Assembly (NCBI RefSeq): GCF_036906915.1
Contig: NZ_JBAKHX010000018.1
Location: 43,992-107,991, forward strand
Length of the DNA stretch: 64,000 bases
From: Phytohabitans sp036906915
GTDB lineage: Bacteria > Actinomycetota > Actinomycetes > Mycobacteriales > Micromonosporaceae
Direction of reading: 5' to 3'
Positions 43,026 through 51,645 of the stretch are shown here, piece by piece. Every line of letters starts with the position of its first letter. Position 1 is the stretch's first letter. The notes under the pieces are model-generated. The model ran no database searches. It was not told the origin of the DNA and worked only from the letters and a program-made list of their open reading frames with translations. The position numbers and the translations under genes are program-made.

Positions 43026-44956
43026 CCGCCGCGCGACGGTTCGCGCTCGCCTGGGGCCAGGCGGTGCACGAGGCCAGCTACGTGCTGATGACCCGGGCCG
43101 AGCGCGAGGCGTTCTTCCTCGACCTGACCGAGCGGCTGGCGGCCGCGCTGACCGCCGATCCGTTCGACGCGTACGGCGGTTACCAGGTCGGCACAGATCT
43201 GGCCGAGGCCGACGCGATCGCCCCGGAGGCCCTCGGCCGCACCGTCACGCTGCTCAGCACCCGGCTGCTCGCCGACCTCGAACTGCACGGCCTAATCAGC
43301 CGCGACCGGCTGACCGCGCTGGTCGAGGCCCTCTGCATGGGATACACCGCCGCGCTGCAGGACCGCACACTCGACAAGCAGGACTCATTGCGCCGAGCCG
43401 ACATCGCCGCGCGCACCGAGGCTGAGCAGGCGCTGCGGCGCAGCGAGGAGCGGCTGCGCCACGCCGCGCTCCACGACGCCCTGACCGGCCTGCCCAACCG
43501 CGCGTTGGTCACCCACTGGCTCGCTGCGCTGCGCACCGCGCCCGACCCGCCGGAGCGCTTCGGCGTCTGCGTGATCGGCATCGACCGCTTCACCGCTGTC
43601 AACAACAGCCTCGGGTACGCGGTCGGCGACCGGCTACTGGTCGCGGTGGCCGAGCGCCTGTCGCTGTTCTGCGACGAGGCCGCGCACTGTGACTCCGGAC
43701 TCGCTCAGTCGCGCGGCGCCGAAGGCTCTGACTCCGGACTCGCTCAGTCGCGCGGCGCCGAAGGCTCTGACTCCGGACTCGCTCAGTCGCGCGGCGCCGA
43801 AGGCTCTGACTCCGGACTCGCTCAGTCGCGCGGCGCCGAAGGCGACGCCTTCCCTCGTCGCTTCGCTCCTCGGTCCAGGCGTCGCCGCGCCAGCTCCCTC
43901 GCTCATCTCGGCGGCGACCAGTTCGCGCTGCTGATCCGCGACACAGAAGGGCCGGAAGACGCGGTGAAGCCCGCCGACCGGGCCCTCGCCGCGCTCCGGG
44001 CGCCGTTCCACATCGACGGGCACGAGCTGCCGATGACCGCCAGCGCCGGCGTCGTCGAGCGCGCCGTCGACGCCGCCGACCCGGTCGACGCGCTGCGGGC
44101 CGCCGCCATGAGCCTGTACTGGGCCAAGGCCGAGGGGCGCGACCGCTTCGAGCTCTTCGACGAGATACGTAGCGCCCGCGAGGTCGCCCGCTACAAGCTG
44201 TCGGCGGAGATGCCCGGCGCGCTGGCCCGCGGCGAGTTCAGCCTGGCGTACCAGCCGCTGATGAGCCTCGCCGACGGCTCGGTGGCCGGGGTCGAAGGGC
44301 TGGCCCGCTGGCATCACCCGGAGCTCGGCGAGCTGCCGCCGGCGCGCTTCATCCACCTGGCCGAAGACTCCGGTTTCATCGTGCCGTTAGGCATCCACCT
44401 GCTGGAGCGGGCGTGCCGGCAGGCCGTGCGGTGGCGCACCGCCCGGCCCGAGCCGCCGGTGGTGAGCGTCAACCTGGCCGCCCGGCAGCTCTGCCATCCC
44501 AGCCTCGCGGCCGACGTCGCCACCGTGCTCGACCGCACCGGCCTGCCGGCCGAGCTGCTACAGCTCGAGATCACCGAGAGCGACGTCATGACCGCCGAGG
44601 CCGACGCGGTCGCCAACCTGCACGCCCTCGCCGGCCTCGGCGTGCGGATCGCGCTCGACGACTTCGGCACCGGGTACTGCAGCCTCGCGTACCTGCGACG
44701 GCTGCCCGTCCACGGCATCAAGCTGGCCGGCGCGTTCAGCGCGAGCCTTGGCCGTCCGGGCCTCGCCGGCCGCACCGACGAGGCGGTGCTCACCACGCTC
44801 GTCCACTTGGGACACACATTGGACCTCACGGTCACGGCCGAAGGCATCGAGACCGCCGCCCAGCTGGAACGCCTCCGCGCGATCGGCTGCGACCTGGGTC
44901 AGGGCTGGCTACTCGGCCGCCCCACCACCGCCGACCGGGTCTTCGATCACCGGTAG
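43022..44956 (+). CDS. GGDEF-EAL protein with degenerate motifs and a repeat insertion
   Basis: 644 residues. An N-terminal helical region (1-115) and a coiled linker (AEQALRRSEERLRHAALHDA) precede a GGDEF domain (about 145-380) and an EAL domain (about 385-644). The GGDEF motif is GGDQF (297-301), losing the glutamate needed for cyclase activity. The EAL motif reads EGL (425-427); LEITES, DDFGTGYCSL and AEGIET remain, but the usual LKID is IKLAG, so phosphodiesterase activity is doubtful. Residues 224-295, just before the GGDQF strand, are an insertion: four 13-residue repeats (DSGLAQSRGAEGS) plus an arginine-rich segment. A c-di-GMP-binding or structural role is plausible. Confidence 0.85.
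   Translation: MTAARRFALAWGQAVHEASYVLMTRAEREAFFLDLTERLAAALTADPFDAYGGYQVGTDLAEADAIAPEALGRTVTLLSTRLLADLELHGLISRDRLTALVEALCMGYTAALQDRTLDKQDSLRRADIAARTEAEQALRRSEERLRHAALHDALTGLPNRALVTHWLAALRTAPDPPERFGVCVIGIDRFTAVNNSLGYAVGDRLLVAVAERLSLFCDEAAHCDSGLAQSRGAEGSDSGLAQSRGAEGSDSGLAQSRGAEGSDSGLAQSRGAEGDAFPRRFAPRSRRRRASSLAHLGGDQFALLIRDTEGPEDAVKPADRALAALRAPFHIDGHELPMTASAGVVERAVDAADPVDALRAAAMSLYWAKAEGRDRFELFDEIRSAREVARYKLSAEMPGALARGEFSLAYQPLMSLADGSVAGVEGLARWHHPELGELPPARFIHLAEDSGFIVPLGIHLLERACRQAVRWRTARPEPPVVSVNLAARQLCHPSLAADVATVLDRTGLPAELLQLEITESDVMTAEADAVANLHALAGLGVRIALDDFGTGYCSLAYLRRLPVHGIKLAGAFSASLGRPGLAGRTDEAVLTTLVHLGHTLDLTVTAEGIETAAQLERLRAIGCDLGQGWLLGRPTTADRVFDHR
43691..43846. repeat. Four tandem 39-base units inside the GGDEF domain
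   Basis: Units begin at 43691, 43730, 43769 and 43808, identical except for the last three bases of the fourth. Each reads GACTCCGGACTCGCTCAGTC and then GCGCGGCGCCGAAGGCTCT. The array runs into a 10-base perfect inverted repeat, GGCGACGCCT (43841-43850) with AGGCGTCGCC (43877-43886). The whole 200-base block looks like an in-frame inserted element. Identity between units implies recent expansion. Confidence 0.9.
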
Positions 44957-46539
44957 ATGGCGCGGTGCGCGGCGGCGATCGCCGCCTTGTAGACGGCGCC
45001 GGTCAGGGCCCGGTCGCGGGCCAGAGCGGCACGGGCCGCGTTGGCGCCGGGGCCGCCGTGCACGCCGCCGCCCGGGTGCGCCGACGAGCTGGCCAGATAC
45101 AGCCGGTCGATCGGCGTGTCCGCCCGGCCCAGCCCGGGAATCGGCCGCAGAAACAGCTGTTGGTACGCCGCCGCGGTGCCGCCACCCACCGCGCCGCCCA
45201 CGAGGCTGGGGTTTTCCCGCTCCAGGTCGGCGGGGCCGGCCACGTGCCGCCCCACCACCAGCCTCCCGAAGCCCGGCGCGTACTCCTCCAGCACCGCCTC
45301 CATGCGCGCCACGTGCTCGGCCACGTCGTCGGCTGTCCAATCCAGACGGAACGGCAGGTGTGTGTAGGCCCACAGCGACTCGGTGCCAGGTGGTGAGTGC
45401 GCCGGGTCGGCGGTGGTCATCTGCCCGACGAGCAGGAACGGGTGCCGCGGCACCTCACCGCACGCCAGCGCGGCCGCGTACTTCGTCAGGCCATCCAGGT
45501 CGGCGCCCACGTGTACGGTGCCCGCACCAGCCGCCGCGCTGTGCTTCCAGGGCATCGGGCCGGCAAGCGCCCAGTCCACCTTGACCGTCGAACCGTCCCA
45601 CTTGAAGTGCTCCAGGTCGGTCACCAACCGGGGTGGCAGCAGCGCCGCGCCGACCAGGTGCAGGTACAGCGACGGTGCCGGCACGTCGGCGAGCACGGCA
45701 CGGCGGGCCCGCCAACGGCGGCCGCCCACAGTGGACACTCCCATCGCCCGGCCGCGCGCTGTCAGCACCCGGTCGACGCGCACGTCGTACTCGATGCGCC
45801 CACCGCGGGCCCGCAGCCGGCGCACGAGCGCGTCGGTGATCTGCTGCGCGCCCCCGGCGGGCACCGGCCACCCGAACTCCTGCCCCAGCATGGCGAGCAA
45901 CCAGCCGTAGATGCCGCTGGCGACGTCGTCGGGGGACAGATCGGTATGGAGCGCGCAGCCAGCCATCAGCAACTGGGCGCCCTCGCCCTCGAACATCTCG
46001 CCACCGAGCTGGCGGCTGGGCAGCACGAGCCGGCGCGCCATCCGCAGCGCCCCGGCCGTCCGCAGCCGCCGCAGCGCCGCCAGCGTGCCGGCCACCGGCG
46101 GGAACGGCGTGAACAGCGCGTCGAGCAGCGGCTGGGAAAGGCCGGACCACTCGGCGTACGCGTCGAGCCAGCGCGTCCCGTCACCCGGGGCGAACTGTTC
46201 GACGGACGCCGCCGTGGTCTCCGGCCGGCGGCTCAGCGTGGCCGCCCGCCCGTCGGGCAGCACGTGGGTGAGCACCTCGGGGGCGTGCCGCCAGCTGAGC
46301 CCGTGCTCGGTCAGGCGCAGCCCGCGCATCACCGGTGAGGCGTATCCGAGCGGATAGAACGAGCTGAAGAGGTCGCTCAGGTAGCCGGGCGCGGTGACCT
46401 CGCCCGACCGCACCGCGCCGCCCGGCGCACCGGTGGCCTCCAGCACCAGAACGTCCCAGCCAGCATCGGCGAGCAGGTTGGCGGCGACGAGGCCGTTGTG
46501 CCCCGCTCCGATTACGACAGCGTCGACCATCGGTCCCAT
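44947..46539 (-). CDS. FAD-dependent phytoene-desaturase-like oxidoreductase
   Basis: 530 residues from the ATG at 46539 (an ATG at 46530 gives VDAVVIGAGHNGLVAANLLA as the first strand). The dinucleotide-binding GAGHNGLVAANLLADAG and the GAPGGAVRSGE second motif define the NAD(P)/FAD-dependent CrtI-like family. The C-terminal HPGGGVHGGPGANAARAAL closes the FAD site. There are no carotenoid genes nearby and the group is broad, so the substrate is open. It overlaps the convergent GGDEF-EAL gene by 10 bases and is divergent to the aldehyde dehydrogenase 43 bases away. Confidence 0.85.
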   Translation of the reverse strand: MGPMVDAVVIGAGHNGLVAANLLADAGWDVLVLEATGAPGGAVRSGEVTAPGYLSDLFSSFYPLGYASPVMRGLRLTEHGLSWRHAPEVLTHVLPDGRAATLSRRPETTAASVEQFAPGDGTRWLDAYAEWSGLSQPLLDALFTPFPPVAGTLAALRRLRTAGALRMARRLVLPSRQLGGEMFEGEGAQLLMAGCALHTDLSPDDVASGIYGWLLAMLGQEFGWPVPAGGAQQITDALVRRLRARGGRIEYDVRVDRVLTARGRAMGVSTVGGRRWRARRAVLADVPAPSLYLHLVGAALLPPRLVTDLEHFKWDGSTVKVDWALAGPMPWKHSAAAGAGTVHVGADLDGLTKYAAALACGEVPRHPFLLVGQMTTADPAHSPPGTESLWAYTHLPFRLDWTADDVAEHVARMEAVLEEYAPGFGRLVVGRHVAGPADLERENPSLVGGAVGGGTAAAYQQLFLRPIPGLGRADTPIDRLYLASSSAHPGGGVHGGPGANAARAALARDRALTGAVYKAAIAAAHRAIYR

Positions 46540-46582
46540 TGTCGCGCGTTTCGCGCACCCCCGCCCGGGGGATCACCTCCGC

Positions 46583-48004
46583 ATGTACGAGGTGGAGCAG
46601 CTCGTTGACGGTGAGTGGTTGCCCGGAAGCGGGGACCTGACGGTGTGTGACCCGGCGGACGGCCGGCCGGTGAGCCGAGTGCCCATGGCCTCGCCCGCCG
46701 ACGTGGACGCGGCGGTGAAGGGCGCCCAGCAGGCCGCGCCGGCCTGGGCCCGGATGGCGCCCGCCGACCGTGGCACCGCGCTGCGCTTGGCGGCCGACGC
46801 GGTCGAGTCCGCGGCCGACCGGCTGGCCGAGGCGATGACCGCGGAGATGGGCAAGCCACTGGATGGCGCGCGGGCCTCCGTAGAGGCCGGCGTGGGGACG
46901 CTGCGCCAGTACGCCGAGCTTGGTCCGCTCCACCGCGGCAAGGCGCTGGCCGGCGGCGCGCACGCGATCGACCTGATGGCGTACGAGCCGCGCGGCGTCG
47001 TCGCGGTCATCACCCCGTGGAACGACCCGGTCGCCGTCTCCTGTGGCCTGCTCGGCGCGGCGCTGGTGACGGGCAACACGGTCGTTTACAAGCCGAGCGA
47101 GCGCGCGCCCGCGACCGGCTGGCTGCTCGCCCGGCTTCTCAACGAACACCTGCCGACCCGGGTGCTGTCGCTGCTGACCGGCGGCGGTGATGTCGGCGCC
47201 GCGCTGGCCGGGCACGAGGTCGACGTGGTCGCGCATGTGGGCTCCACGGCGGCGGGCCGCTCGATCGCGGCGGCGTGCGCGCGCACCGGCGCGAAGGCGC
47301 TGCTGGAGAACGGTGGCAGCGATCCTTTGATCGTCGATGAGGACGTCGACCCGCAGTGGGCGGCGGAACAGGTGGCGCTGGGCGCGTTCGCGAACTCGGG
47401 GCAGATCTGCGTCGCGGTCGAGCGGGTGTACGCGCACCGAGCTACCGCGCCGCAGTTCCTCGCCGCACTTGTCCAGGCGTGCCACGAGCTGCGGGTCGGT
47501 CCGGGGCGCGACCCGCGCACCGACCTTGGCCCGCTCGTTGACCGCAGGCACCGGGACCAGGTGCACGCGCAGGTGACCGAGGCGATGGCCGGGGGTGCAC
47601 GCCTCCTGTGCGGCGGCACCGTCCCGGACGGTCCCGGCGCGTACTATGCACCGACCGTGCTCGCGGATTGCACCGATGACATGGCGGTCATGCGCGAGGA
47701 GACGTTCGGCCCGGTCGCGCCGGTGATGGTGGTGAACTCCTTCGACGAGGCCCTGTCCCGCGCGGCCCACTCGCCCTATGGGCTGGCCGCGACCGTGCTG
47801 ACCGGTTCCTGGGAGCACGCCCAGCGGGCCTGGCGGGAGCTGCCGGTCGGCACCGTCAAGGTGAACGCGGTGTTCGGCGGCGCGCCCGGCGGCGCGGCCC
47901 ACCCCCGGCGCGGCAGCGGCCAGGGCTTCGGGTACGGCCCGGAGTTGCTGGACGAGATGACCGTCACGAAGGTCGGCCACCTCGCCCAAGCACCCCGACG
48001 CTGA
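46583..48004 (+). CDS. Aldehyde dehydrogenase family protein
   Basis: 473 residues from ATG. Rossmann and catalytic parts run in order: GVVAVITPWNDPVAVSCGLL with the active-site asparagine, NTVVYKPSERAP, HVGSTAAGRSIAAACARTGA, the general-base glutamate in ALLENGGSDP, the nucleophile cysteine in FANSGQICVAVERVY, and EETFGPVAPVMVV. It oxidises an unidentified aldehyde with NAD(P). It may act with the divergent FAD oxidoreductase. The longer in-frame start overlaps that neighbour and is rejected. Confidence 0.9.
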   Translation: MYEVEQLVDGEWLPGSGDLTVCDPADGRPVSRVPMASPADVDAAVKGAQQAAPAWARMAPADRGTALRLAADAVESAADRLAEAMTAEMGKPLDGARASVEAGVGTLRQYAELGPLHRGKALAGGAHAIDLMAYEPRGVVAVITPWNDPVAVSCGLLGAALVTGNTVVYKPSERAPATGWLLARLLNEHLPTRVLSLLTGGGDVGAALAGHEVDVVAHVGSTAAGRSIAAACARTGAKALLENGGSDPLIVDEDVDPQWAAEQVALGAFANSGQICVAVERVYAHRATAPQFLAALVQACHELRVGPGRDPRTDLGPLVDRRHRDQVHAQVTEAMAGGARLLCGGTVPDGPGAYYAPTVLADCTDDMAVMREETFGPVAPVMVVNSFDEALSRAAHSPYGLAATVLTGSWEHAQRAWRELPVGTVKVNAVFGGAPGGAAHPRRGSGQGFGYGPELLDEMTVTKVGHLAQAPRR

Positions 48005-48008
48005 GCTG

Positions 48009-48410
48009 CTACTTGCTCCGAGCCTTGGCGGTCTTGCGGTTGTTCGCCTTCTGGATCGCGTCGACCAGTTCCGACTTGGTCATCCGGGACCGGCCGCGGA
48101 TCTCGAGCCTCTTCGCGACCTCCATCAGGTGCTCCTTGGAGGCGTTCGCGTCGACCCCACCCGCCGTCTTGGCCGGCTTGGCCCGGCGGCTGCGGGCGGC
48201 CTGAGCGTCGCTCGGCCCCTTGCCGTTCTTGGGTTCCCAGCGGTCACCGACCTTCTCGAACGAGTGCTTGAGCGCAGAGAAGGCGGTGCGGTGCGAACGC
48301 TCACCCTCGCCGTACGTATCGACCGCCGAGTCGTGCGCCTTCGCCCACGTCTCCTGCGCCTTCTTCGGCGAGCGCTTCAGTGTGCTGGGCATCTCCTTGC
48401 GTGCCGGCAT
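48009..48410 (-). CDS. ChaB-domain plus Rho N-terminal-domain protein
   Basis: 133 residues, strongly basic. MPARKEMPSTLKRSPKKAQE, then WAKAHDSAVDTYGEGERSHR and AFSALKHSFEKVGDRW form a ChaB domain. After a basic linker (AARSRRAKPAKTAGG) the end has SKEHLMEVAKRLEIRGRSRM followed by TKSELVDAIQKAN, a Rho-N/SAP-like helical module that binds nucleic acid. ChaB proteins are linked with cation transport regulation, but this fusion is more likely a nucleoid or stress protein. It is divergent from the YihY gene. Confidence 0.88.
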   Translation of the reverse strand: MPARKEMPSTLKRSPKKAQETWAKAHDSAVDTYGEGERSHRTAFSALKHSFEKVGDRWEPKNGKGPSDAQAARSRRAKPAKTAGGVDANASKEHLMEVAKRLEIRGRSRMTKSELVDAIQKANNRKTAKARSK

Positions 48411-48463
48411 GGCGACCTCCTCACATTGCCTCTTCGATCGCGGTTCCCCCGTTCATCGACACG

Positions 48464-48473
48464 CAAACGTTTG
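48464..48473. promoter_or_regulatory. CAAACGTTTG palindrome between chaB-like and yihY-like genes
   Basis: A perfect 10-base palindrome with a central CG, 53 bases from the chaB-like start and overlapping the -35 part of the sigma-B-like promoter. LacI-type operators have such a centre, but no regulator is nearby. Confidence 0.35.
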
Positions 48474-48494
48474 TGCCTGGTCACACCCGGGTAC
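48469..48494 (+). promoter_or_regulatory. Sigma-B-like promoter of the YihY gene
   Basis: GTTT (48469-48472), 16 bases, GGGTAC (48489-48494), an exact match to the actinobacterial stress-sigma pattern GNNT-N14-16-GGGTAC. Transcription would begin at or next to the ATG at 48503, giving a leaderless or near-leaderless message, consistent with the lack of a purine-rich ribosome site. Confidence 0.55.
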
Positions 48495-48502
48495 CGGCGG
48501 GC

Positions 48503-49459
48503 ATGGCAACGACGGCAGCCGACCGGATGAGCATTCCCCGCGGGCTGCGCGACCTGCGCTGGTCGACGTGGCGCGGCGTACTGGTCCGCAGCGCCAAGGG
48601 CTTCATGAAGGACAACTGCACCGACTGGGCGGCCGCGCTCACGTACTACGGCGTGCTCGCCCTCTTCCCCAGCCTCATCGTCATCGTCGCGCTCGTCGGG
48701 CTGGTCTCCAAGGGCGAGCAGACGGTCACCACCATCACCGACTTGGCAAAGGACGTGGGCGCCGGTTCGGTAGTGGCCAACGACAACGTCGTCAGCATCA
48801 TCAAGAGCGTCACCGATCAAGACTCGGCCAGCGTGCTGCTCAGCTTCGGCCTCATCGGCGCGCTGTGGTCGGCGTCCGGGTTCATCGGTGCCTTCACCCG
48901 CGCGTCGAACGCCATCTACGGGGTGGCCGAGGGGCGGCCGATCTACAAGCTGCGCCCGCTTCAACTGCTCGTGACGGCAACCGCGCTGGTGCTGCTGGCG
49001 GTGGTCGCGGTCATCCTGATCGTCAGCGGCCCGGTCACCGACGCGATCGGCGACGCGCTGAAGCTCGGCAACGCACCCAAGACACTGTGGACGATCGTCA
49101 AGTGGCCGGTGCTGATACTGGTGATGCTCCTGCTGCTCGCGCTGATGTTCTGGATCGCGCCGAACGTGCAGCCGCCGCGGTTCCGGTGGCTCACCGTCGG
49201 CGGGTTCGCGACGCTGATCGCATGGGGGCTCGTGTCGTTCGGCTTCGGGCTGTACGTGGCGAACTTCGGCTCCTACGACGCGACGTACGGGAGTCTGGGC
49301 GCGGTGATCGCCTTTCTCATCTGGCTGTACCTGTCGAATTGTGCCCTGATGCTCGGTGTGGAGATCAACGCCGAGTTGCAGCGCGGCCGCCAGATCCAGG
49401 CCGGCACCCACGACCCCGACGACCCGGTACTCCCTCCACGCACCGAGCCCTCCGAGTAG
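48503..49459 (+). CDS. YihY/BrkB family membrane protein
   Basis: 318 residues with six membrane segments. Typical opening RSAKGFMKDNCTDWAAALTY, then YGVLALFPSLIVIVALVGLV, a middle loop with FGLIGALWSASGFIGAFTRA, and the final YGSLGAVIAFLIWLYLSNCALMLGVEINAE split over two helices, all of the UPF0761/YihY family. Its function is not known (an earlier RNase BN claim was withdrawn). It is probably part of a stress regulon given its promoter. Confidence 0.9.
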   Translation: MATTAADRMSIPRGLRDLRWSTWRGVLVRSAKGFMKDNCTDWAAALTYYGVLALFPSLIVIVALVGLVSKGEQTVTTITDLAKDVGAGSVVANDNVVSIIKSVTDQDSASVLLSFGLIGALWSASGFIGAFTRASNAIYGVAEGRPIYKLRPLQLLVTATALVLLAVVAVILIVSGPVTDAIGDALKLGNAPKTLWTIVKWPVLILVMLLLLALMFWIAPNVQPPRFRWLTVGGFATLIAWGLVSFGFGLYVANFGSYDATYGSLGAVIAFLIWLYLSNCALMLGVEINAELQRGRQIQAGTHDPDDPVLPPRTEPSE

Positions 49460-49480
49460 GCCTCTGTGACTAGGGGCGGT

Positions 49481-49505
49481 GTTTGGCCGCCCAAGCGTCG
49501 GGTAC
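49481..49505 (+). promoter_or_regulatory. Sigma-B-like promoter of the SRPBCC gene
   Basis: GTTT (49481-49484), 15 bases, GGGTAC (49500-49505). It lies 144 bases upstream of the next start, with no gene between, so a 5' leader of about 135 bases is implied. It matches the promoter of the gene in front almost exactly. Confidence 0.55.
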
Positions 49506-49649
49506 CGCAAATGTATGGCACGTGGCAGCAGCAGGCACGGTCCGCGCTTGGGCGTGGGGACCTGCTCGCCCCGGATGTGACGTTCGAAAGACGGTCACCG
49601 AGGAATGGGCCACGTTGCAACGCACGAACGACGGTTAGGAGGAATACCA

Positions 49650-50150
49650 ATGGGTGGGGTTACCGAGTCTGTGGACGTTGCGGTACCAGTCCGCACGGCC
49701 TATAACCAGTGGACCCAGTTCGAGGAGTTCCCCCAGTTCATGGAAGGGGTCCAGGAGGTCCGGCAGATGTCGGACACGATGACCCACTGGAAGGTCGAGA
49801 TCGGTGGGATCAAGCGCGAATTCGACGCGCGGATCACCGAGCAGCTGCCCGACGAGCGGGTGGCCTGGACCTCCACGGCTGGCACCAAGCAGGCGGGCGT
49901 GGTGACGTTCCACCGGCTCGACGACACGCACAGCCGCGTGACGGCGCAGATGGAGTTCGAACCCGAGGGCGCGGTGGAGAAGGGCGCCGACAAGCTTGGC
50001 GTGCTGAAGACGCGCGTGAAGGGTGACCTCAAGCGGTTCAAGGAGTACATCGAGCAGCGCGGCGGCCAGGAAACTGGCGCGTGGCGTGGCGAGGTGCCCA
50101 AGCCGGGCAGCGAGAGGCCCGGCACCGACAGGCCGCAGCCAATGCTGTAG
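49650..50150 (+). CDS. SRPBCC family protein (CoxG/cyclase-like)
   Basis: 166 residues, ATG 6 bases after TAGGAGGAAT, an excellent ribosome site. MGGVTESVDVAVPVRTAYNQ, WTQFEEFPQFMEGVQEVRQM and the strands VTFHRLDDTHSRVTAQMEFE form the SRPBCC fold often induced by stress in actinobacteria. The end is hydrophilic (RPGTDRPQPML). The last codons and stop lie in the first unit of a 24-base tandem repeat. Confidence 0.87.
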   Translation: MGGVTESVDVAVPVRTAYNQWTQFEEFPQFMEGVQEVRQMSDTMTHWKVEIGGIKREFDARITEQLPDERVAWTSTAGTKQAGVVTFHRLDDTHSRVTAQMEFEPEGAVEKGADKLGVLKTRVKGDLKRFKEYIEQRGGQETGAWRGEVPKPGSERPGTDRPQPML

Positions 50151-50210
50151 CCATCAGGAAGCCCAATGCTGTAGCCATCAGGAAGCCCAATTCTGTAGCG
50201 ATCAGGAAGC
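50139..50210. repeat. Three 24-base direct repeats across the SRPBCC stop codon
   Basis: Units CCAATGCTGTAGCCATCAGG AAGC at 50139, 50163 and 50187; the first two are identical, the third differs at a few bases. The first carries the gene's TAG. Duplicated stop-plus-tail sequence suggests slippage. Confidence 0.85.
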
Positions 50211-50211
50211 A

Positions 50212-50242
50212 GGGGGAGCCGGCGGCCGCCGGCTCCCCCTTT
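50212..50242 (+). terminator. Strong hairpin terminator after the SRPBCC gene
   Basis: GGGGGAGCCGGCGG (50212-50225) is perfectly complementary to the adjoining CCGCCGGCTCCCCC (50226-50239), followed by TTT. The T-run is short, as is common in actinobacteria. It stands between the SRPBCC gene and the convergent transporter gene. Confidence 0.8.
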
Positions 50243-50331
50243 CCGGCAGGGAGGAGGCCGGCCACGACGAGGACATCCCTGACCACGAGGACCGTCCGAC
50301 CACGACGGGCCGGACCGGCCCGCACTAAGGC

Positions 50332-51516
50332 CTAACCAGCCGAGGAGGGCCGGCGCGCCGACGCCACATAGAGCGCCAGCAGCAGTACCGCCAGCGTCAC
50401 CAGCGCCGGCCCCAGGTATTCCACGTCCAGGCGGTTCAGCAGCACACCGACCGCGCCCGGCAGAAGCGCACCGCCGAGCCCAGCCGCCCCGATCTGCACC
50501 CCGATGGCGCGGTCCGCGTGCGCCGGGCCAACCCGGTTCGCGGTCGTGAGCGTCATCAGCGGAAACACCGGCGCCGCCGCGAACCCGATGATCGCGAGCC
50601 CCACCACGGCCACCCAGCCGGGCGCGGGCAGCGCCACCAGCACAGCCCCGAACACCATGCCTGCCAGGCTGGCCCGCAGGACTTGATCGCTGCCCAGCCG
50701 CTCGGCGACCACGCCCTGCACCACCCGGCCCAGGAACAGGCTGGCCCAGTACCCGGACACGCACACACCGGCGACCGCGCCGCTCAGGCCGCGCCCCTCG
50801 GTCAGCAGCAGGTACGCCCACAGCCCCGCCGCCACCTCGACCGCCACGTACACGGCGAACGCCAGCGCCCCGAACCACACGGCGGGGATGGCCAGCGTGT
50901 CGCGGATCGGCACCTTGAGTAGGGGCGCCTCGCCGTCCGCCACCGGCCGGTGCGCCGCCCAGTTGCGCGCGGTGAGCGCGAACGCGGTGGCCAGCACCGC
51001 CTGCGCCGTCGCCACCGCGGCGTACCCCCAGCGCCACGACAGCCCCGCGCTGATCACCGAGGTCATGATGAGCGGCCCGATCGCGACGCCCAGCCCGAAG
51101 AACGCGTGCATCCAGTTCATGTGCCGGGGGCCGAAGGCGGCGGCCGCGTACGCGTTGAGCCCCGAGTCGACCGCGCCCGAGCCGAGCCCGAGCAGCAGCG
51201 CGCACCCGACCATCATGGCCAGCACCGGCGACGTCGCGTACCCGGTCAGCGCCAGGCTGGCGAGCGCGGTGCTCCCGGCGAGCAGCCAGCCCACGCCCAG
51301 CCGGGCGATCGTGAAGCCGGCCGCCACGCTCGACGTGATGTACCCCGTGGTCCCCGCGATCAGCAGCAGGCCCACCGCGTCGAGCGGCACGCCGAGGTCG
51401 GGGCTGATCGACGGCCAGCCGACGCCGATCAGGCCGTCGGGCAGTCCCAGGCTGATGAACGCGAAGTAGGCCAGCAGGAGCAACGACCCACGGGTCGCGG
51501 TCTTGGCGGTCGACAT
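50332..51516 (-). CDS. Major facilitator superfamily transporter
   Basis: 394 residues from the ATG at 51516 (an upstream in-frame start adds 13 residues). About twelve hydrophobic segments; LLLLAYFAFISLGLPDGLIG begins helix 1, and MMVGCALLLGLGSGAVDSGL and GVGWLLAGSTALASLALTGY follow. It resembles the FucP/YfkF-like group of sugar or drug permeases with the sequence GLGVAIGPLI. Substrate unknown. No regulator gene adjoins it. Confidence 0.85.
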   Translation of the reverse strand: MSTAKTATRGSLLLLAYFAFISLGLPDGLIGVGWPSISPDLGVPLDAVGLLLIAGTTGYITSSVAAGFTIARLGVGWLLAGSTALASLALTGYATSPVLAMMVGCALLLGLGSGAVDSGLNAYAAAAFGPRHMNWMHAFFGLGVAIGPLIMTSVISAGLSWRWGYAAVATAQAVLATAFALTARNWAAHRPVADGEAPLLKVPIRDTLAIPAVWFGALAFAVYVAVEVAAGLWAYLLLTEGRGLSGAVAGVCVSGYWASLFLGRVVQGVVAERLGSDQVLRASLAGMVFGAVLVALPAPGWVAVVGLAIIGFAAAPVFPLMTLTTANRVGPAHADRAIGVQIGAAGLGGALLPGAVGVLLNRLDVEYLGPALVTLAVLLLALYVASARRPSSAG

Positions 51517-51645
51517 GAGTTCCGATCTTTCCCGACGGACACCCGGGGCGGCCAACGCGATTAACGGCAGTCTCGACCGGACGGCTCAATCGTTATCAGC
51601 CGAACGTCCCATGGCAGTCCCGAAACCGCACGGCAGACTTTCCGG

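Noticed and set aside
43691..43846. Tandem repeats as a CRISPR array
   Set aside because: Units are contiguous without spacers and stay in the reading frame; no cas genes are nearby.
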